Shown in pieces: positions 7,810-16,976 of a DNA stretch of 64,000 bases. The notes under the pieces are model-generated. The model ran no database searches, had not been told where the DNA came from, and worked only from the letters and a program-made list of their open reading frames with translations. The stretch's first letter is position 1. Every line of letters starts with the position of its first letter. Source of the stretch: UBA1801 sp035353395 (GTDB taxonomy: Bacteria > Acidobacteriota > Holophagae > Holophagales > Holophagaceae); the NCBI GenBank assembly GCA_035353395.1, contig DAOPZL010000003.1, positions 1 to 64,000 of the forward strand, given 5' to 3'. The position numbers were made by a program, and so were the translations under genes.

Positions 7810-8790
7810 TCACGCCAGGATGATGGGCGGGCAGGCCGGACCGGCGTAGGCCATGTCGGGCGTCGTGAAGGAGGCTCCCGTGCGGCCGTACGGGTCGAGG
7901 GCGATGATGCCGCCCCGTCCCTGGGTCCTGCGGTTCAGCTCCCACAGGATCGACTCGACGGCCTCCTGGGGATGGATACCCCGGCCGATGAGGTCGGAAA
8001 CCCCCTTGGCCGCCGCCATCCGGATGAATCCCTCGCCCCAGCCGGTGCAGCAGACGGCGCCGCCTTCGTCGTCGGCGTAGAGGCCGCAGCCGACCAGGGG
8101 GGCGTCGCCCACGCGCCCGGCCATCTTGGCCCGGGTGCCTCCCGTGCTGATGCCGGCGAAGAGGCTGCACTTCGCCTCCGCGTCCGCTCTCACGCCCAGG
8201 ACGATGCCCACGGTGCCCCGCTTCTCGTGCTCGGTGATCCCGTGGTCCTGGTTCACCCGCCCTTCCGCGTCGAAGAAGAGGCGTGCGTCGGGCTTGCCGG
8301 CCTTCGTCCAGGCCTTGTAGCTCTCGTACTCGCGGGGATCCACGAGGGTCCGGGGGTCCACGGGCTCGAATCCCTGGGCCAGGGCGAAGCGTTCCGCGCC
8401 TTCCCGGATGAGCAGGACGTGGCTGGTCCGCTCCATCACCGCGAGGGCGATCTCGCAGGGATGGGGGAAGCGGCTCACGGCGGCCACCGCGCCCGCCTTC
8501 AGGTCCCTGCCCTCCATGACGGCCGCGTCGAGCTCGACCTCGCCGTCCTCGTTGAGCGAACTGCCGACGCCCGCATCGAAGACCGGATCGTCCTCCATGA
8601 CCTTCAGGGCCGCGATGACGGCCTGGAGCGGGGGCGCCCCGGCCAAGAGCGCGTCGTACGCCGCCTGGTGGGCCCTCCGGACGCCGTCGATGTGCGCTTC
8701 CTTGAGGTCGGCGGGAATGTCCCAGGCCCCGCCGTGGATCTGGATCACGAACCTCGGATCCTGGGTGTGCGTCATGTGGTGGGATAGCAT
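7810..8790 (-). CDS. Isoaspartyl peptidase / L-asparaginase (N-terminal nucleophile hydrolase), 326 aa
   Basis: A family T2 Ntn-hydrolase. The precursor should self-cleave before Thr193 (RGTVGIVLGV) to give alpha and beta subunits. Downstream GISTGGTRAKMAGRVGDAPL holds substrate-binding residues typical of IaaA/plant-type asparaginases, and the N-terminus has IHGGAWDIP and AGVGSSLN. These enzymes hydrolyse beta-aspartyl dipeptides and asparagine. The start at 8790 follows GGAGG with a five-base spacing. No leader peptide, so cytoplasmic. It belongs to the minus-strand operon, between the D-aminopeptidase and the PuuD-type hydrolase, consistent with breakdown of iso-peptides taken up by the Liv importer. 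Confidence 0.92.
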   Translation of the reverse strand: MLSHHMTHTQDPRFVIQIHGGAWDIPADLKEAHIDGVRRAHQAAYDALLAGAPPLQAVIAALKVMEDDPVFDAGVGSSLNEDGEVELDAAVMEGRDLKAGAVAAVSRFPHPCEIALAVMERTSHVLLIREGAERFALAQGFEPVDPRTLVDPREYESYKAWTKAGKPDARLFFDAEGRVNQDHGITEHEKRGTVGIVLGVRADAEAKCSLFAGISTGGTRAKMAGRVGDAPLVGCGLYADDEGGAVCCTGWGEGFIRMAAAKGVSDLIGRGIHPQEAVESILWELNRRTQGRGGIIALDPYGRTGASFTTPDMAYAGPACPPIILA

Positions 8791-8837
8791 GCGAACCTCC
8801 GGGCCGCGCCGTCACACGGCCGTTCCGCGCGGGGCGG

Positions 8838-9635
8838 CTACAGGACGAAATAGAAGAACTTCAGCGCGTCCAGCCACTTGGAGCACGAATAGCCCACGGA
8901 GAGAGGGCCCTTCTGGACCGCCCCGGGATAGAAGGAGCCCCGGTAGGCGCTCACGTGCTGCTTGAACTGGATCTCCAGCTCGAAGTGGGGCGGGAAGACG
9001 AACTCGCCCGCGGGGCCGTCGTGGACCGCCTCGATGGCGGCCCGCTTGATCAGCCTGGCGGCCAGGTCCGGATGGATGGAGGTGGAGGCGCCGCCCAGCC
9101 CTTCGTTCACGGCCACCGTCTTGATGTGCGGGTTGTGACCGACGACGCTCCGGCAGAGCTGCTCGTCCCCGCTGACCAGGATGACGGGGACGCCGAAGGA
9201 GGCGGCCGTGTAGGCGTTGATCAGGAACTCGCTGGCCTCGCAGCCGTTCACCAGCACGCGGGTGTTGCCGGTGTTCATGGTGTGCGCGAGGGGGTTCCCG
9301 TCCCTCCCCGCCCCCGAGTGGTAGCCGATGAACATGGCCGCGTCGAAGCTGGCGTCGAGGCCCGCCATCATGAGGTAGGGATTGCTGGTCCAGGCGCGCA
9401 TGAGGCGCACGTTCTCCGGGAGGGCCGAAGGGTCGAGGTTTCGGCCCGAGTCGTGGGCGTCCTTGACGAAGATCTCCTGGACCCCGGCCTCGAGGGCGCC
9501 CTCGCAGGCGGCCCGCACCTCCCGCGTCATCTGGGACCGGAAGTAGGCGCTCTGCGGATCGGACAGTTCCGTCTCCCTCCAGTCCGCGATCCCGCAGACC
9601 CCTTCGATGTCGGCGCTGATGAACAGCTTTTTCAT
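8838..9635 (-). CDS. M55 family D-aminopeptidase (DppA-like), 265 aa
   Basis: A zinc-dependent self-compartmentalising peptidase family. The motifs SADIEG (Asp9, Glu11), DAHDSGRN (His61), GYHS (His106) and HTMN (His118) match the metal and catalytic residues of Bacillus DppA. DppA removes N-terminal D-amino acids from peptides such as D-Ala-D-Ala. The length matches the family. The start is set by GGAGGTG six bases before the ATG. There is no signal peptide. It is next to the S58 aminopeptidase and the beta-aspartyl peptidase, and its presence with two racemases is the best clue that the operon handles D-amino-acid peptides. Confidence 0.92.
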   Translation of the reverse strand: MKKLFISADIEGVCGIADWRETELSDPQSAYFRSQMTREVRAACEGALEAGVQEIFVKDAHDSGRNLDPSALPENVRLMRAWTSNPYLMMAGLDASFDAAMFIGYHSGAGRDGNPLAHTMNTGNTRVLVNGCEASEFLINAYTAASFGVPVILVSGDEQLCRSVVGHNPHIKTVAVNEGLGGASTSIHPDLAARLIKRAAIEAVHDGPAGEFVFPPHFELEIQFKQHVSAYRGSFYPGAVQKGPLSVGYSCSKWLDALKFFYFVL

Positions 9636-9659
9636 GTCTTCACCTCCGAATGCGGATGT

Positions 9660-10715
9660 TCAGGAGAGCCGGGTTCCGGCCAGGACTTCCCGCAGGCAGT
9701 AGCGGCGGTGGCCGTTCCTGCCCACGACGGTCTCCGCGTGCCAGAGGGCGTTCAGGATGGCCTGTTCCGTTCCCTCCGCCGCGGCGCGGAACAGTCCGTC
9801 GAGCAGGCTCTCGTGCAGCATCGCCCTGGCGGGGGCGGGCGCCTTGGGATCCTCCGGGACCGTGTAGGCCGTGGAGAAGGCCAGGGAGATGTCCCCGCTC
9901 TCGTGCCCGAAGAAGGAGCCCGTCCGGGCCAGTCCGGCCGCGGCCCGCAGGGAGAGGCGGCGCAGCTGGCGCGCGTCCAGCGGCGCGTCCGTCGCGAGCA
10001 GCATGATGATCGAGCCCTTCTCCCGCCGGTCCTCGTCGAGCGACGCCAGGCGTCCGGCCAGCGACCGGCCGACGGGCTCCCCGGCGATCGTCAGCGCGTC
10101 CTGCATGCCGAAGTTGGACAGCACCAGGGCGCCGACGGTGAAGGTCCGGCCGTCCGCCAGGCGGGCCACCCGGGAGCTGGAGCCGATGCCCCCCTTCAGG
10201 CCGAAGCAGGTCATCCCCCGTCCCGCGCCCACCGCGCCCTGGGCCGCCTGGGCCGACGCGGCTCGGCAGGCCGAGACGTAGTGCTCCCCGTCGATCGCCA
10301 TGGCCTGGATGTCGTTCAGGTAGCCGTCGTTGCACTCGAGGACCAGGGGATTGATCGTGGGCCACCCGCGCCCGATCTCGGGGTGGGCCGCGACGGCCTG
10401 CCGGATCTGGGCCTGCGCCACGGTCCCCACGGAGAAGGTGTTGGTGAGCGCCACGGGGGTTTCCAGCACGCCCAGTTCCTGCACCTGGACCAGCCCGACG
10501 CTCTTCCCGAATCCGTTCACGACGGACACCGCGGCCGGGACCTTGTCCATGAACAGGTCGCCCTCGTGGGGAAGGACCACCGTCACGCCGGTCTGGAGGG
10601 GACCCTCCGCCAGGGTGACATGGCCGACCTTCACCCCGCCCACGTCGGAAATGGAATTGCTTGCGCCGCTGGGCAGGATGCCTACGCGTGGAATGGACAA
10701 CGATTGCTTGTTCAA
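9660..10715 (-). CDS. P1/S58 family aminopeptidase (DmpA-like, L-aminopeptidase D-amidase/esterase), 351 aa
   Basis: The DmpA family undergoes self-cleavage before a nucleophilic Ser/Thr. Here the segment GMTCFGLKGGIGSSSR (about 167-182) matches the autocleavage and active-site region, and SISDVGGVKVGHVTL at 21-35 is the family's N-terminal signature. Members release N-terminal L- or beta-amino acids and hydrolyse D-amino acid amides and esters. I prefer the TTG at 10715 because GAGGTG lies six bases before it and family homology starts there; in-frame ATGs at 10754 and farther upstream are less likely. It directly follows the RpiR regulator and precedes the D-aminopeptidase gene. Confidence 0.85.
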   Translation of the reverse strand: MNKQSLSIPRVGILPSGASNSISDVGGVKVGHVTLAEGPLQTGVTVVLPHEGDLFMDKVPAAVSVVNGFGKSVGLVQVQELGVLETPVALTNTFSVGTVAQAQIRQAVAAHPEIGRGWPTINPLVLECNDGYLNDIQAMAIDGEHYVSACRAASAQAAQGAVGAGRGMTCFGLKGGIGSSSRVARLADGRTFTVGALVLSNFGMQDALTIAGEPVGRSLAGRLASLDEDRREKGSIIMLLATDAPLDARQLRRLSLRAAAGLARTGSFFGHESGDISLAFSTAYTVPEDPKAPAPARAMLHESLLDGLFRAAAEGTEQAILNALWHAETVVGRNGHRRYCLREVLAGTRLS

Positions 10716-10812
10716 AAATGCACCTCGACAGACAACAACCCGGCCCCCGCCCATGGCGTCGAGCGGACGGGCCCACCCTTCCGCGTTCCTCGGAACGAAG
10801 CTCAACGAAAGA

Positions 10813-11736
10813 TCATTTCTCCAGTGAATTCAGCCTTTCTTGGTATTGCAGCTCCTGTTCGTTGAGGAACTTCATCCTCTTCATGGATTCGTTCTGCTGG
10901 CCCAGCAAGCGCAGGTCCATGAGGACCTTGAAGCTCGAGATCAGGCTGGCGTAGGAACTGGTGTAGAGGAGTGAAGCGTTGGAACACATGATCACTTCGC
11001 TCGAGTAGGGGAACACGGGGCTTCGCGGGGAATCGGTGAACAGCGACACGTTCACGTGCTTCTCCCGAGCGAACTTGGCCACCTGGACGCCCTCCTTCGA
11101 ATAGGGAGGAAGGGAGGCGATGATCAGGATGTCCCTGGAACTGAGGCAGTTCATCTGACCGACGTAGTCGGCGAAGGAGCCGACGAGGTGCACCACCTTC
11201 TTCCCGAAATTGTAGTTCAGGAGGTAGCCGAACATCTGGGCGATGTACTTCGTCGCGCCGAAACCCGCCACGTAGATGCAGTCGGCCTTCTCCCACTGGT
11301 TGATGATGCGGGTCGCGTCCGACGGCTTGATGTTCGATAGCGTCTTCTTGATGTTCTCCAGCTCGTAGTGGACGAGCTTCTCGAGCTGCCGCTTGTCGTC
11401 GATCGAGCTCAGCTCGGTCATCGAGATCTCGCCGAAAAGATGGAGCTGGTGCTTGATCCCCTCCTGCACCGCCCGTTTGAAGTCGCTGTAGCCGGTGAAC
11501 CCGATGTTCTTCACGAAACGGACGATGGAGGCCTCGTGGACGCCCACCAGCCGAGCCAGGGCCTGGATCGACAGGAACCCGACGCTCTGAGGGTCCTCCA
11601 GGATGCAAAGCGCGATCTTCTGGTTCGTCCCCTTCATGGCCGGGAGGGCGGCCTTGATCCGCTCGGTAACGCGCGGCCAGGCATCCGGTTCCTCGGAGGC
11701 GAGCCCAGGTGATGTCTTTTTCCGCGTTGGTGTCAT
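10813..11736 (-). CDS. MurR/RpiR family transcriptional regulator, 307 aa
   Basis: The N-terminal HTH_6 domain (about 25-100) contains LSIQALARLVGVHEASIVRF, the RpiR helix-turn-helix. A SIS (sugar isomerase) domain follows at about 140-270, with IYVAGFGATKYIAQMF. SIS domains of this family bind phosphosugars; MurR senses MurNAc-6-phosphate, but other members sense unrelated ligands. It lies inside the peptide/D-amino-acid operon, so it probably controls it, either from the palindrome upstream of livJ or from an internal site. About 110 bases separate it from the amidohydrolase gene upstream, enough for a second promoter. Confidence 0.88.
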   Translation of the reverse strand: MTPTRKKTSPGLASEEPDAWPRVTERIKAALPAMKGTNQKIALCILEDPQSVGFLSIQALARLVGVHEASIVRFVKNIGFTGYSDFKRAVQEGIKHQLHLFGEISMTELSSIDDKRQLEKLVHYELENIKKTLSNIKPSDATRIINQWEKADCIYVAGFGATKYIAQMFGYLLNYNFGKKVVHLVGSFADYVGQMNCLSSRDILIIASLPPYSKEGVQVAKFAREKHVNVSLFTDSPRSPVFPYSSEVIMCSNASLLYTSSYASLISSFKVLMDLRLLGQQNESMKRMKFLNEQELQYQERLNSLEK

Positions 11737-11845
11737 GGTTCAGCCTGCCCTGTTGTGGAAAAATCCGCCGGAGGGTCCTTGGGGATGGAAGCAGTCAGCC
11801 CGCGCCGGGGTCTTCCCTGTAAATTATATAGGTCCACTCCTTGAT

Positions 11846-13414
11846 CTATACCGAAAACACCGGCTCGCCCGCGATGAAGGTGCGCAGGACGCGGGCCGAG
11901 GGAATGTCCGCTGCGGGCACCTGCATGAGGTCCCGGTCCAGCACCACGAAGTCCGCCCACTTCCCGATCTCGAGGCTGCCCCGGGTGGTTTCCCCGAAAT
12001 TCGCCCGCGCCGCCCAGAGGGTCATCGCCCGCAACGCCTGCTCGCGCGTGAGGGCGTTCTCCATCTGGAACCCCCCTTCGGGGTGGCCGTTCCGGTCCGT
12101 CCGGGCCACCGCGGCATGGAACCCGAGGATCGGATTGATGCTCTCGATGGGGAAGTCGCTGCCGTTGGGCAGCCAGCCGTTCTGCTGCAGGAGGTCCTGG
12201 TAGCGGTAGGCGTACTTGATGCGGTCGCCCAGGAGCGCGGGCGCCCACTTCATGTCGGAGATCGCGTGGCTCGTCTGCACCGAGGGGACGATGCCGTGCT
12301 CCCTGAACTTCGGAAGGTCCTCGGGGTCCACGATCTGCGCGTGCTCGATCCGCCAGCGCCAGTCGTTCCCCGACGGCAGGAATTCAGAATACAGGTCGAG
12401 CATGAGCCTCACGCCGGCATCCCCGATGCAGTGGGTGCTGACCTGGTAGCCGCCCGCCGCGGCCCTCCGGCAGATCTCCCGCAGGCGCTCGGTGCTCTCG
12501 AGCTGGAGCCCCCTGTTCGAGGGATCGCCCTCGTACGGCTTCAGCAGCAGGGCCCCCATGGAACCCAGGGCCCCGTCCGCGTAGGTCTTCAGGGTCCGGA
12601 TCGTCAGGCGGTCCGTCATGTGGACGCCGCGGGCCACGAAGCTGCTGAAATTCTCCTCCGTGGGGTTGAGCATGGCGAAGATCCGCAGCTTCAGCCTGCC
12701 GGCCTGCTGCAGGGCATCCATGAGCAGGGCGTCGTCCCGGTCGATTCCGGCATCGGTGACGGTCGTGAGGCCGACCGAGAAGCAGCGTTCCTGGGCCAGC
12801 AGGAGCGACTGTTCCTTGGCCTGCTGGCCGGCCGCCGGGATCTTCTTCCGGACGAGCTCGATCGCGTTGTCGATCAGGACGCCCGTCGGTCCGCCCGCTC
12901 CCATCACGACTTCGCCCCCGTCGATGCGCGAGGTGCGGTCCACGCCCGCAAGCCGCAGGGCGGCGGAGTTGGCGATGGAGGCGTGGCCGTCGATCCTGAT
13001 GATGTGGACGGGCGTGTCCGGGAAGGTCCTGTCCAGGAGGTCCTTGGACGGGAAGACGGGATCGGGCCAGAGGTTCTGGTCCCATCCCCGGCCGAGGATC
13101 CAGTCGGAGGGATGCTCCCGCTGGTGGACCGCCAGGCGGTCGACGACTTCCTCCCACGACCGGGCGCCGGCGAGGTCGGCCGTGCCCAGGTTCTCGCCGT
13201 ACGAGAGGAGGTGGCTGTGGGGATCGATGAACCCCGGGTAGACGCAGGCCCCCCCGAGGTCCACCTCCTGCTCGGACCGCCATCTCCGGCCGATCTCCTG
13301 GTCCTTCCCGATATCGGCGATGCGTCCGTCCTGGATGACGAAACTGTCGGCGATGTCGAAGCTCCGGTTGACGGTATAGACCCTCGCGTTCCTGACGATG
13401 CAATTCGCAATCAT
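11846..13414 (-). CDS. YtcJ-type amidohydrolase, 522 aa
   Basis: An amidohydrolase-superfamily metalloenzyme of the COG1574 (YtcJ / N-substituted formamide deformylase-like) branch. The metal motif is DPHSH (His66, His68), with a later GDAG-linked His, IEHAQIV, and NGSDFPIE carrying the catalytic Asp. The C-terminus forms the usual composite beta-sandwich (GSLEIGKWADFVVLDRD). The true substrate is unknown; family members cleave amide-type bonds. The ATG at 13414 was chosen because it begins the conserved IVRNARVYTV strand and GGAGG lies about 12 bases upstream. There is no signal peptide. It directly follows livF, so its substrate is probably something delivered by the Liv importer. Confidence 0.85.
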   Translation of the reverse strand: MIANCIVRNARVYTVNRSFDIADSFVIQDGRIADIGKDQEIGRRWRSEQEVDLGGACVYPGFIDPHSHLLSYGENLGTADLAGARSWEEVVDRLAVHQREHPSDWILGRGWDQNLWPDPVFPSKDLLDRTFPDTPVHIIRIDGHASIANSAALRLAGVDRTSRIDGGEVVMGAGGPTGVLIDNAIELVRKKIPAAGQQAKEQSLLLAQERCFSVGLTTVTDAGIDRDDALLMDALQQAGRLKLRIFAMLNPTEENFSSFVARGVHMTDRLTIRTLKTYADGALGSMGALLLKPYEGDPSNRGLQLESTERLREICRRAAAGGYQVSTHCIGDAGVRLMLDLYSEFLPSGNDWRWRIEHAQIVDPEDLPKFREHGIVPSVQTSHAISDMKWAPALLGDRIKYAYRYQDLLQQNGWLPNGSDFPIESINPILGFHAAVARTDRNGHPEGGFQMENALTREQALRAMTLWAARANFGETTRGSLEIGKWADFVVLDRDLMQVPAADIPSARVLRTFIAGEPVFSV

Positions 13415-13516
13415 GATTTTTCGCGTCCTCCGCACCCCCGCCGAGTGTCCGGCAGTCTCATCGGGGTATTCGATCCGGGGATGCGTGGGGTTCCCGCGCA
13501 TCCCCATGTAGTCCCT

Positions 13517-14248
13517 TCAGGCGCCCACCCCGAGGTAGGAAGCCTGGACCCGGGAATCGCTGAGAAGCTCGTACCCCTTGCCTTCGAGGGTCACCCTTCC
13601 CGTATCCAGCACGTAGGCCCGGTCGCAGATCTCCAGGGTCATCGAGGCGTTCTGCTCGACGATGAGGATCGTGAGCCCGATCTCCTCGTTCAGGCGGATC
13701 ACCGTGTCGAAGACGAGATTGACGACCATGGGCGCCAGGCCGAGCGACGGCTCGTCCAGGAGCAGGAGCTTGGGCTCGGACATGAGGGCCCGCCCGATCG
13801 CCAGCATCTGCTGCTCGCCGCCGGAGAGCGTGCCGCCCACCTGGTTCTGCCGCTCCTTGAGGACGGGGAACAGGGTGAACACGTGCTCCATGGACTTGGC
13901 GATGCGCCGCTTGTCGGACTGGGAGTAGGCCCCCAGCAGCAGGTTCTCCTTCACGCTCAGGGAGGCGAAGATGCGCCGCCCTTCCGGGACGAGGGTCACC
14001 CCGGCGCTCACCACCTGGTGGGAATGCTTCGGCAGCCTGGCGCCCCGGAACTTGATCTCCCCGTGCTCGTAGTCCTTGACGCTGGCGATGGTCCTCAGGA
14101 GGGTCGACTTCCCGGCCCCGTTCGCGCCGATGACGGCCACGATCTCGCCTTCGTCGATGTGAAGGTTGATCCCGTGCAGGGCCTTGATGCCGCCGTAGTG
14201 GACATCGAGGTCAGCAACCTCTAGAAACTTGCCGGCGTGTACGTCCAT
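13517..14248 (-). CDS. livF: Branched-chain-amino-acid-type ABC transporter ATP-binding protein LivF, 243 aa
   Basis: ABC ATPase with Walker A GANGAGKSTLL, signature LSGGEQQ and Walker B LLLLDEPSLGL; the LGLAPMVV extension after Walker B is typical of LivF. It pairs with LivG to energise the LivH-LivM channel. The start at 14248 is supported by AAGAGGA about six bases upstream; a farther upstream ATG at 14278 would overlap livG more deeply. The gene overlaps the livG 3' end by 38 bases, suggesting translational coupling. The substrate need not be branched-chain amino acids; here D-amino acids or small peptides are likely. Confidence 0.93.
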   Translation of the reverse strand: MDVHAGKFLEVADLDVHYGGIKALHGINLHIDEGEIVAVIGANGAGKSTLLRTIASVKDYEHGEIKFRGARLPKHSHQVVSAGVTLVPEGRRIFASLSVKENLLLGAYSQSDKRRIAKSMEHVFTLFPVLKERQNQVGGTLSGGEQQMLAIGRALMSEPKLLLLDEPSLGLAPMVVNLVFDTVIRLNEEIGLTILIVEQNASMTLEICDRAYVLDTGRVTLEGKGYELLSDSRVQASYLGVGA

Positions 14249-15053
14249 TCGTAGTCCTCTTTTCTCCGAGATAGGCATTGATGACGCGCGTATCGCTCTG
14301 GATCTCCTGGGGCGAGCCCTTGGCGAGCATTTCTCCCAGGTTCAGCACGTAGATCGTGGAATTCTTGCAAAGCTCCATGACGACCTTGATGTGGTGCTCG
14401 ATGAGGATGACGCTGTAGCCGAACTGCTGGTGGATCTGGCGGATCAGCGCCGTCAAGGTCTCGCACTCCTCCTCGTTCATGCCGGCCGCCGGCTCGTCCA
14501 GCAGCAGGAGCTGGGGGTCGGTGGCCATGGCGCGCGCGAGCTCCAGCCTGCGCTGGAGGCCGTAGGACAGGTCGCCGGCCCCCTTGTCCGCGTGGGCGCT
14601 CAGGCCGACGATCTCGAGGAGGGCGTGGGCGCGCTCCCGGACCTCGGCATCCTTCCTGGCCACGCCGGGGCTGTAGACCAGGGCCTGGAGCATCGAATAG
14701 TGGGGCCTTCCGTGGAGACCGAGCGCGACGTTCTCGAACGCCGACATCTTGGGGAAGAGCCGAATGTTCTGGAAGGTCCGGCTGATTCCGAGATGGCACA
14801 GCTCGTCCGGCGTCTTGTCCGCGATGGAGGCGCCCTTGAACAGGATCTCCCCGCCGGTCGGCGCGATCGAACCCGAGACCAGGTTCAGGAGGGTGCTCTT
14901 GCCGGCGCCGTTGGGGCCGATCAGGCCGATGAACTCGCCCTTGTCCATCGTCAGGCTGACGTGGTTGACGGCCTTGACCCCGCCGAAATGGACGGAGACG
15001 TCCTTGAGGTCCAGGATCCGGCCGGATCCGGCGGCTGCTTGCGGATTGTTCAT
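14211..15053 (-). CDS. livG: Liv-type ABC transporter ATP-binding protein LivG, 280 aa
   Basis: ABC ATPase with Walker A GPNGAGKSTLLN, signature LSYGLQRRLE and Walker B LLLLDEPAAGMN. The LivG-specific GISRTFQNIRLFPKM segment lies at about 93-107. The start codon overlaps the livM stop as ATGA, so the two are translationally coupled. The C-terminal tail (RTTNGRTRRQVSRGC) is unusual and overlaps the livF start region. It acts at the inner membrane with LivF, LivH and LivM. Confidence 0.93.
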   Translation of the reverse strand: MNNPQAAAGSGRILDLKDVSVHFGGVKAVNHVSLTMDKGEFIGLIGPNGAGKSTLLNLVSGSIAPTGGEILFKGASIADKTPDELCHLGISRTFQNIRLFPKMSAFENVALGLHGRPHYSMLQALVYSPGVARKDAEVRERAHALLEIVGLSAHADKGAGDLSYGLQRRLELARAMATDPQLLLLDEPAAGMNEEECETLTALIRQIHQQFGYSVILIEHHIKVVMELCKNSTIYVLNLGEMLAKGSPQEIQSDTRVINAYLGEKRTTNGRTRRQVSRGC

Positions 15054-15949
15054 GATTCATCCTCGTTGGCGGAGATCTGCTTGCGGTTCCTGAACCTGGC
15101 GACGAGATGCCAGAACCAGTCGAACTTCATTTCCCGGTATCCGAACAAGCCCTGGGGCCGGTAGATCATGACGACGACGAAGAGGACCCCGTAGATGACG
15201 AGGCGCCAGTCGGTGAGGAAGCGCAGCACCTCGGGCATGGCCACGAGGAGGAAGGCTGTGACGAGCGGCCCCACCAGCGACTGCATGCCGCCGAAGACCA
15301 CCGCGGCGAGGAGGTCGGAGGATTTCCCGATCCCGAAGTTGTTGGGCGAGAGATAGGTCATGTAGAAGCCGAAGAGCCCGCCGGCGATCCCCGCATAGAC
15401 GGCGCTGATGAACAGGGCCGACATCTTGGTGCGGAGCAGGTTGACGCCCATCATCTGGGCGGCCACTTCGTCCTGGCCCACGGCGATGCAGACCTTGCCG
15501 TGCTGGGAGGTCATGAGGTTGTGCGCGCCCAGGAGAGCCAGCAGGGTGACGCCGATGGCCACGGGCAGCGTCGTGAACGCGGGAATCCCGTTCAGTCCGT
15601 ACGCCCCGCCGAACACGGGGTAGGTGGTGTTGAACAGCAGCCTGACGGCCTCGCTGAACCCCAGCGTGGCGATCGCGAAATAGTCCCCGCGCAGCTTCCC
15701 GCGGCCGCGGAACGCCGGATAGCCGATGATGAAGCTGGAAGCGCCCGCGATCAGGCCGCCGATGGGGACCGCCAGCAGGAACGGCACGTGCCACTGGAGG
15801 AACAGGGCGGCGGACATGTACGCGCCGACCGCCATGAATCCGGCATGGCCGATGGAGAACAGGCCGGTATAGCCCGTGAGGACCGCCATGCCCAGCACGG
15901 CGATGATGTTGATGCATCCAAGGACACAAATCGTAGATAGATATCCCAC
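15050..15949 (-). CDS. livM: Liv-type ABC transporter permease LivM, 299 aa
   Basis: An inner-membrane permease with about eight to nine hydrophobic segments and the LivM signature GLFSIGHAGFMAVGAY near residues 29-44. The cytoplasmic loop that contacts the ATPases is in the second half (KVCIAVGQDEVAAQMMGVN, about 171-189). Translation starts at GTG 15949 with GGAGG four to five bases upstream. It lies 13 bases after livH. It transports the ligand presented by the LivJ-type lipoprotein encoded upstream. Confidence 0.92.
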   Translation of the reverse strand: MGYLSTICVLGCINIIAVLGMAVLTGYTGLFSIGHAGFMAVGAYMSAALFLQWHVPFLLAVPIGGLIAGASSFIIGYPAFRGRGKLRGDYFAIATLGFSEAVRLLFNTTYPVFGGAYGLNGIPAFTTLPVAIGVTLLALLGAHNLMTSQHGKVCIAVGQDEVAAQMMGVNLLRTKMSALFISAVYAGIAGGLFGFYMTYLSPNNFGIGKSSDLLAAVVFGGMQSLVGPLVTAFLLVAMPEVLRFLTDWRLVIYGVLFVVVMIYRPQGLFGYREMKFDWFWHLVARFRNRKQISANEDES

Positions 15950-15962
15950 ATTGCCTCCTTGT

Positions 15963-16838
15963 CTACAGCTTGTCGACGGTCTTGGTGCCCATCAGGCCGC
16001 TCGGGAAGAACAGCAGCACGACGACCAGGATGGTGAACGAGATCAGGTCGCGATACACCGAGGACACGTAGCACGAGATCAGGGTTTCGATGACGCCGAG
16101 CAGCAGGCTGCCGATCACCGCTCCGGCGAGGCTTCCGATGCCGCCTATGATGCTGCCGATCATCGCCTTGATCGTGACCATGCCGAGGTACGGGTAGACC
16201 GCGTACTTCACGCCGTAGAAGACGCCGGCCACGGCGGAGAGCACCCCGCTGATGCCGAAGATGATGACGGCGATCCTGTTGTTGTTGATCCCCATGATCC
16301 CCGCGGTGACCATGTCCAGCGCGCTGGCGCGGACGCCCAGGCCGAGCTTCGTGCGCTCGAGGAAGTACCACAGCAGGGCCAGCACCACGAACGAGAACAT
16401 GGCGGCGAAAAGGTCCATCCGTCCGATGGACACGCCGCCCCAGCGGATCGATCCCTCCGCCACCTGGGGGAACTTGCGGAAGGCGCCTCCGAACGCGAGG
16501 TTCGCGATGTTCACGACCGCCATGCTGGCACCCATGGCGGAGATCATCATGAACAGGCGCGGGGCCTGGCGGGCGCGCAGCGGACGGTAGGCCACGACCT
16601 CGGTGGTCAGCGCCAGTCCCGAGGTGACGAGGATGGAGAACACCATGGCCATCCAGAACGGCATGAAGAACAGGGAGATCGCATAGAAGGCCGCGAAGGC
16701 GCCGGTCACCATGAACGCGTCGAAGGCCCAGTTGGTGAAGTTGTAGACGCTATAGACCAGCGCATATCCGACTGCCAGGAGCGAATAGATCGCCCCGATC
16801 GAGATGCCACTGATTAGCTGCTGCAGGAAGAAAGTCAC
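15963..16838 (-). CDS. livH: Liv-type ABC transporter permease LivH, 291 aa
   Basis: An inner-membrane permease with about eight hydrophobic segments. The N-terminus LISGISIGAIYSLLAVGYAL is the standard LivH opening, and LGLGVRASALDMVTAGIMGI (about 174-193) is the EAA-type loop that docks on LivF/LivG. The GTG start is backed by GGAGG about nine bases upstream. It is separated from the binding-protein gene by about 140 bases that hold a GC-rich hairpin. Confidence 0.92.
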   Translation of the reverse strand: MTFFLQQLISGISIGAIYSLLAVGYALVYSVYNFTNWAFDAFMVTGAFAAFYAISLFFMPFWMAMVFSILVTSGLALTTEVVAYRPLRARQAPRLFMMISAMGASMAVVNIANLAFGGAFRKFPQVAEGSIRWGGVSIGRMDLFAAMFSFVVLALLWYFLERTKLGLGVRASALDMVTAGIMGINNNRIAVIIFGISGVLSAVAGVFYGVKYAVYPYLGMVTIKAMIGSIIGGIGSLAGAVIGSLLLGVIETLISCYVSSVYRDLISFTILVVVLLFFPSGLMGTKTVDKL

Positions 16839-16879
16839 GAGTCACACCTCCGGTCAGTCGTCATCCAGACTTGTAGGTA

Positions 16880-16899
16880 TCGCCGCCCCGGAAGGCGGC
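16880..16899 (-). promoter_or_regulatory. GC-rich hairpin between livJ and livH (possible attenuator)
   Basis: CGCCGCC and GGCGGCG form a 7-bp stem around CCGGAA. A second imperfect palindrome follows at about 16930-16955. No U-run is present. Such intergenic stems often keep binding-protein mRNA more abundant than permease mRNA. Confidence 0.4.
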
Positions 16900-16976
16900 G
16901 GCCGGTCCGCGCCAGGAAGTGGCTGGCAGGGACCCGGCCGCGCGCCGGTCCTGTCCGGGGCAACGATGTGTTCAGC

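Noticed and set aside
16861..16960. Rho-independent terminator between livJ and livH
   Set aside because: Stems are present but no U-run follows, and the operon continues on the same strand; attenuator-like reading preferred.
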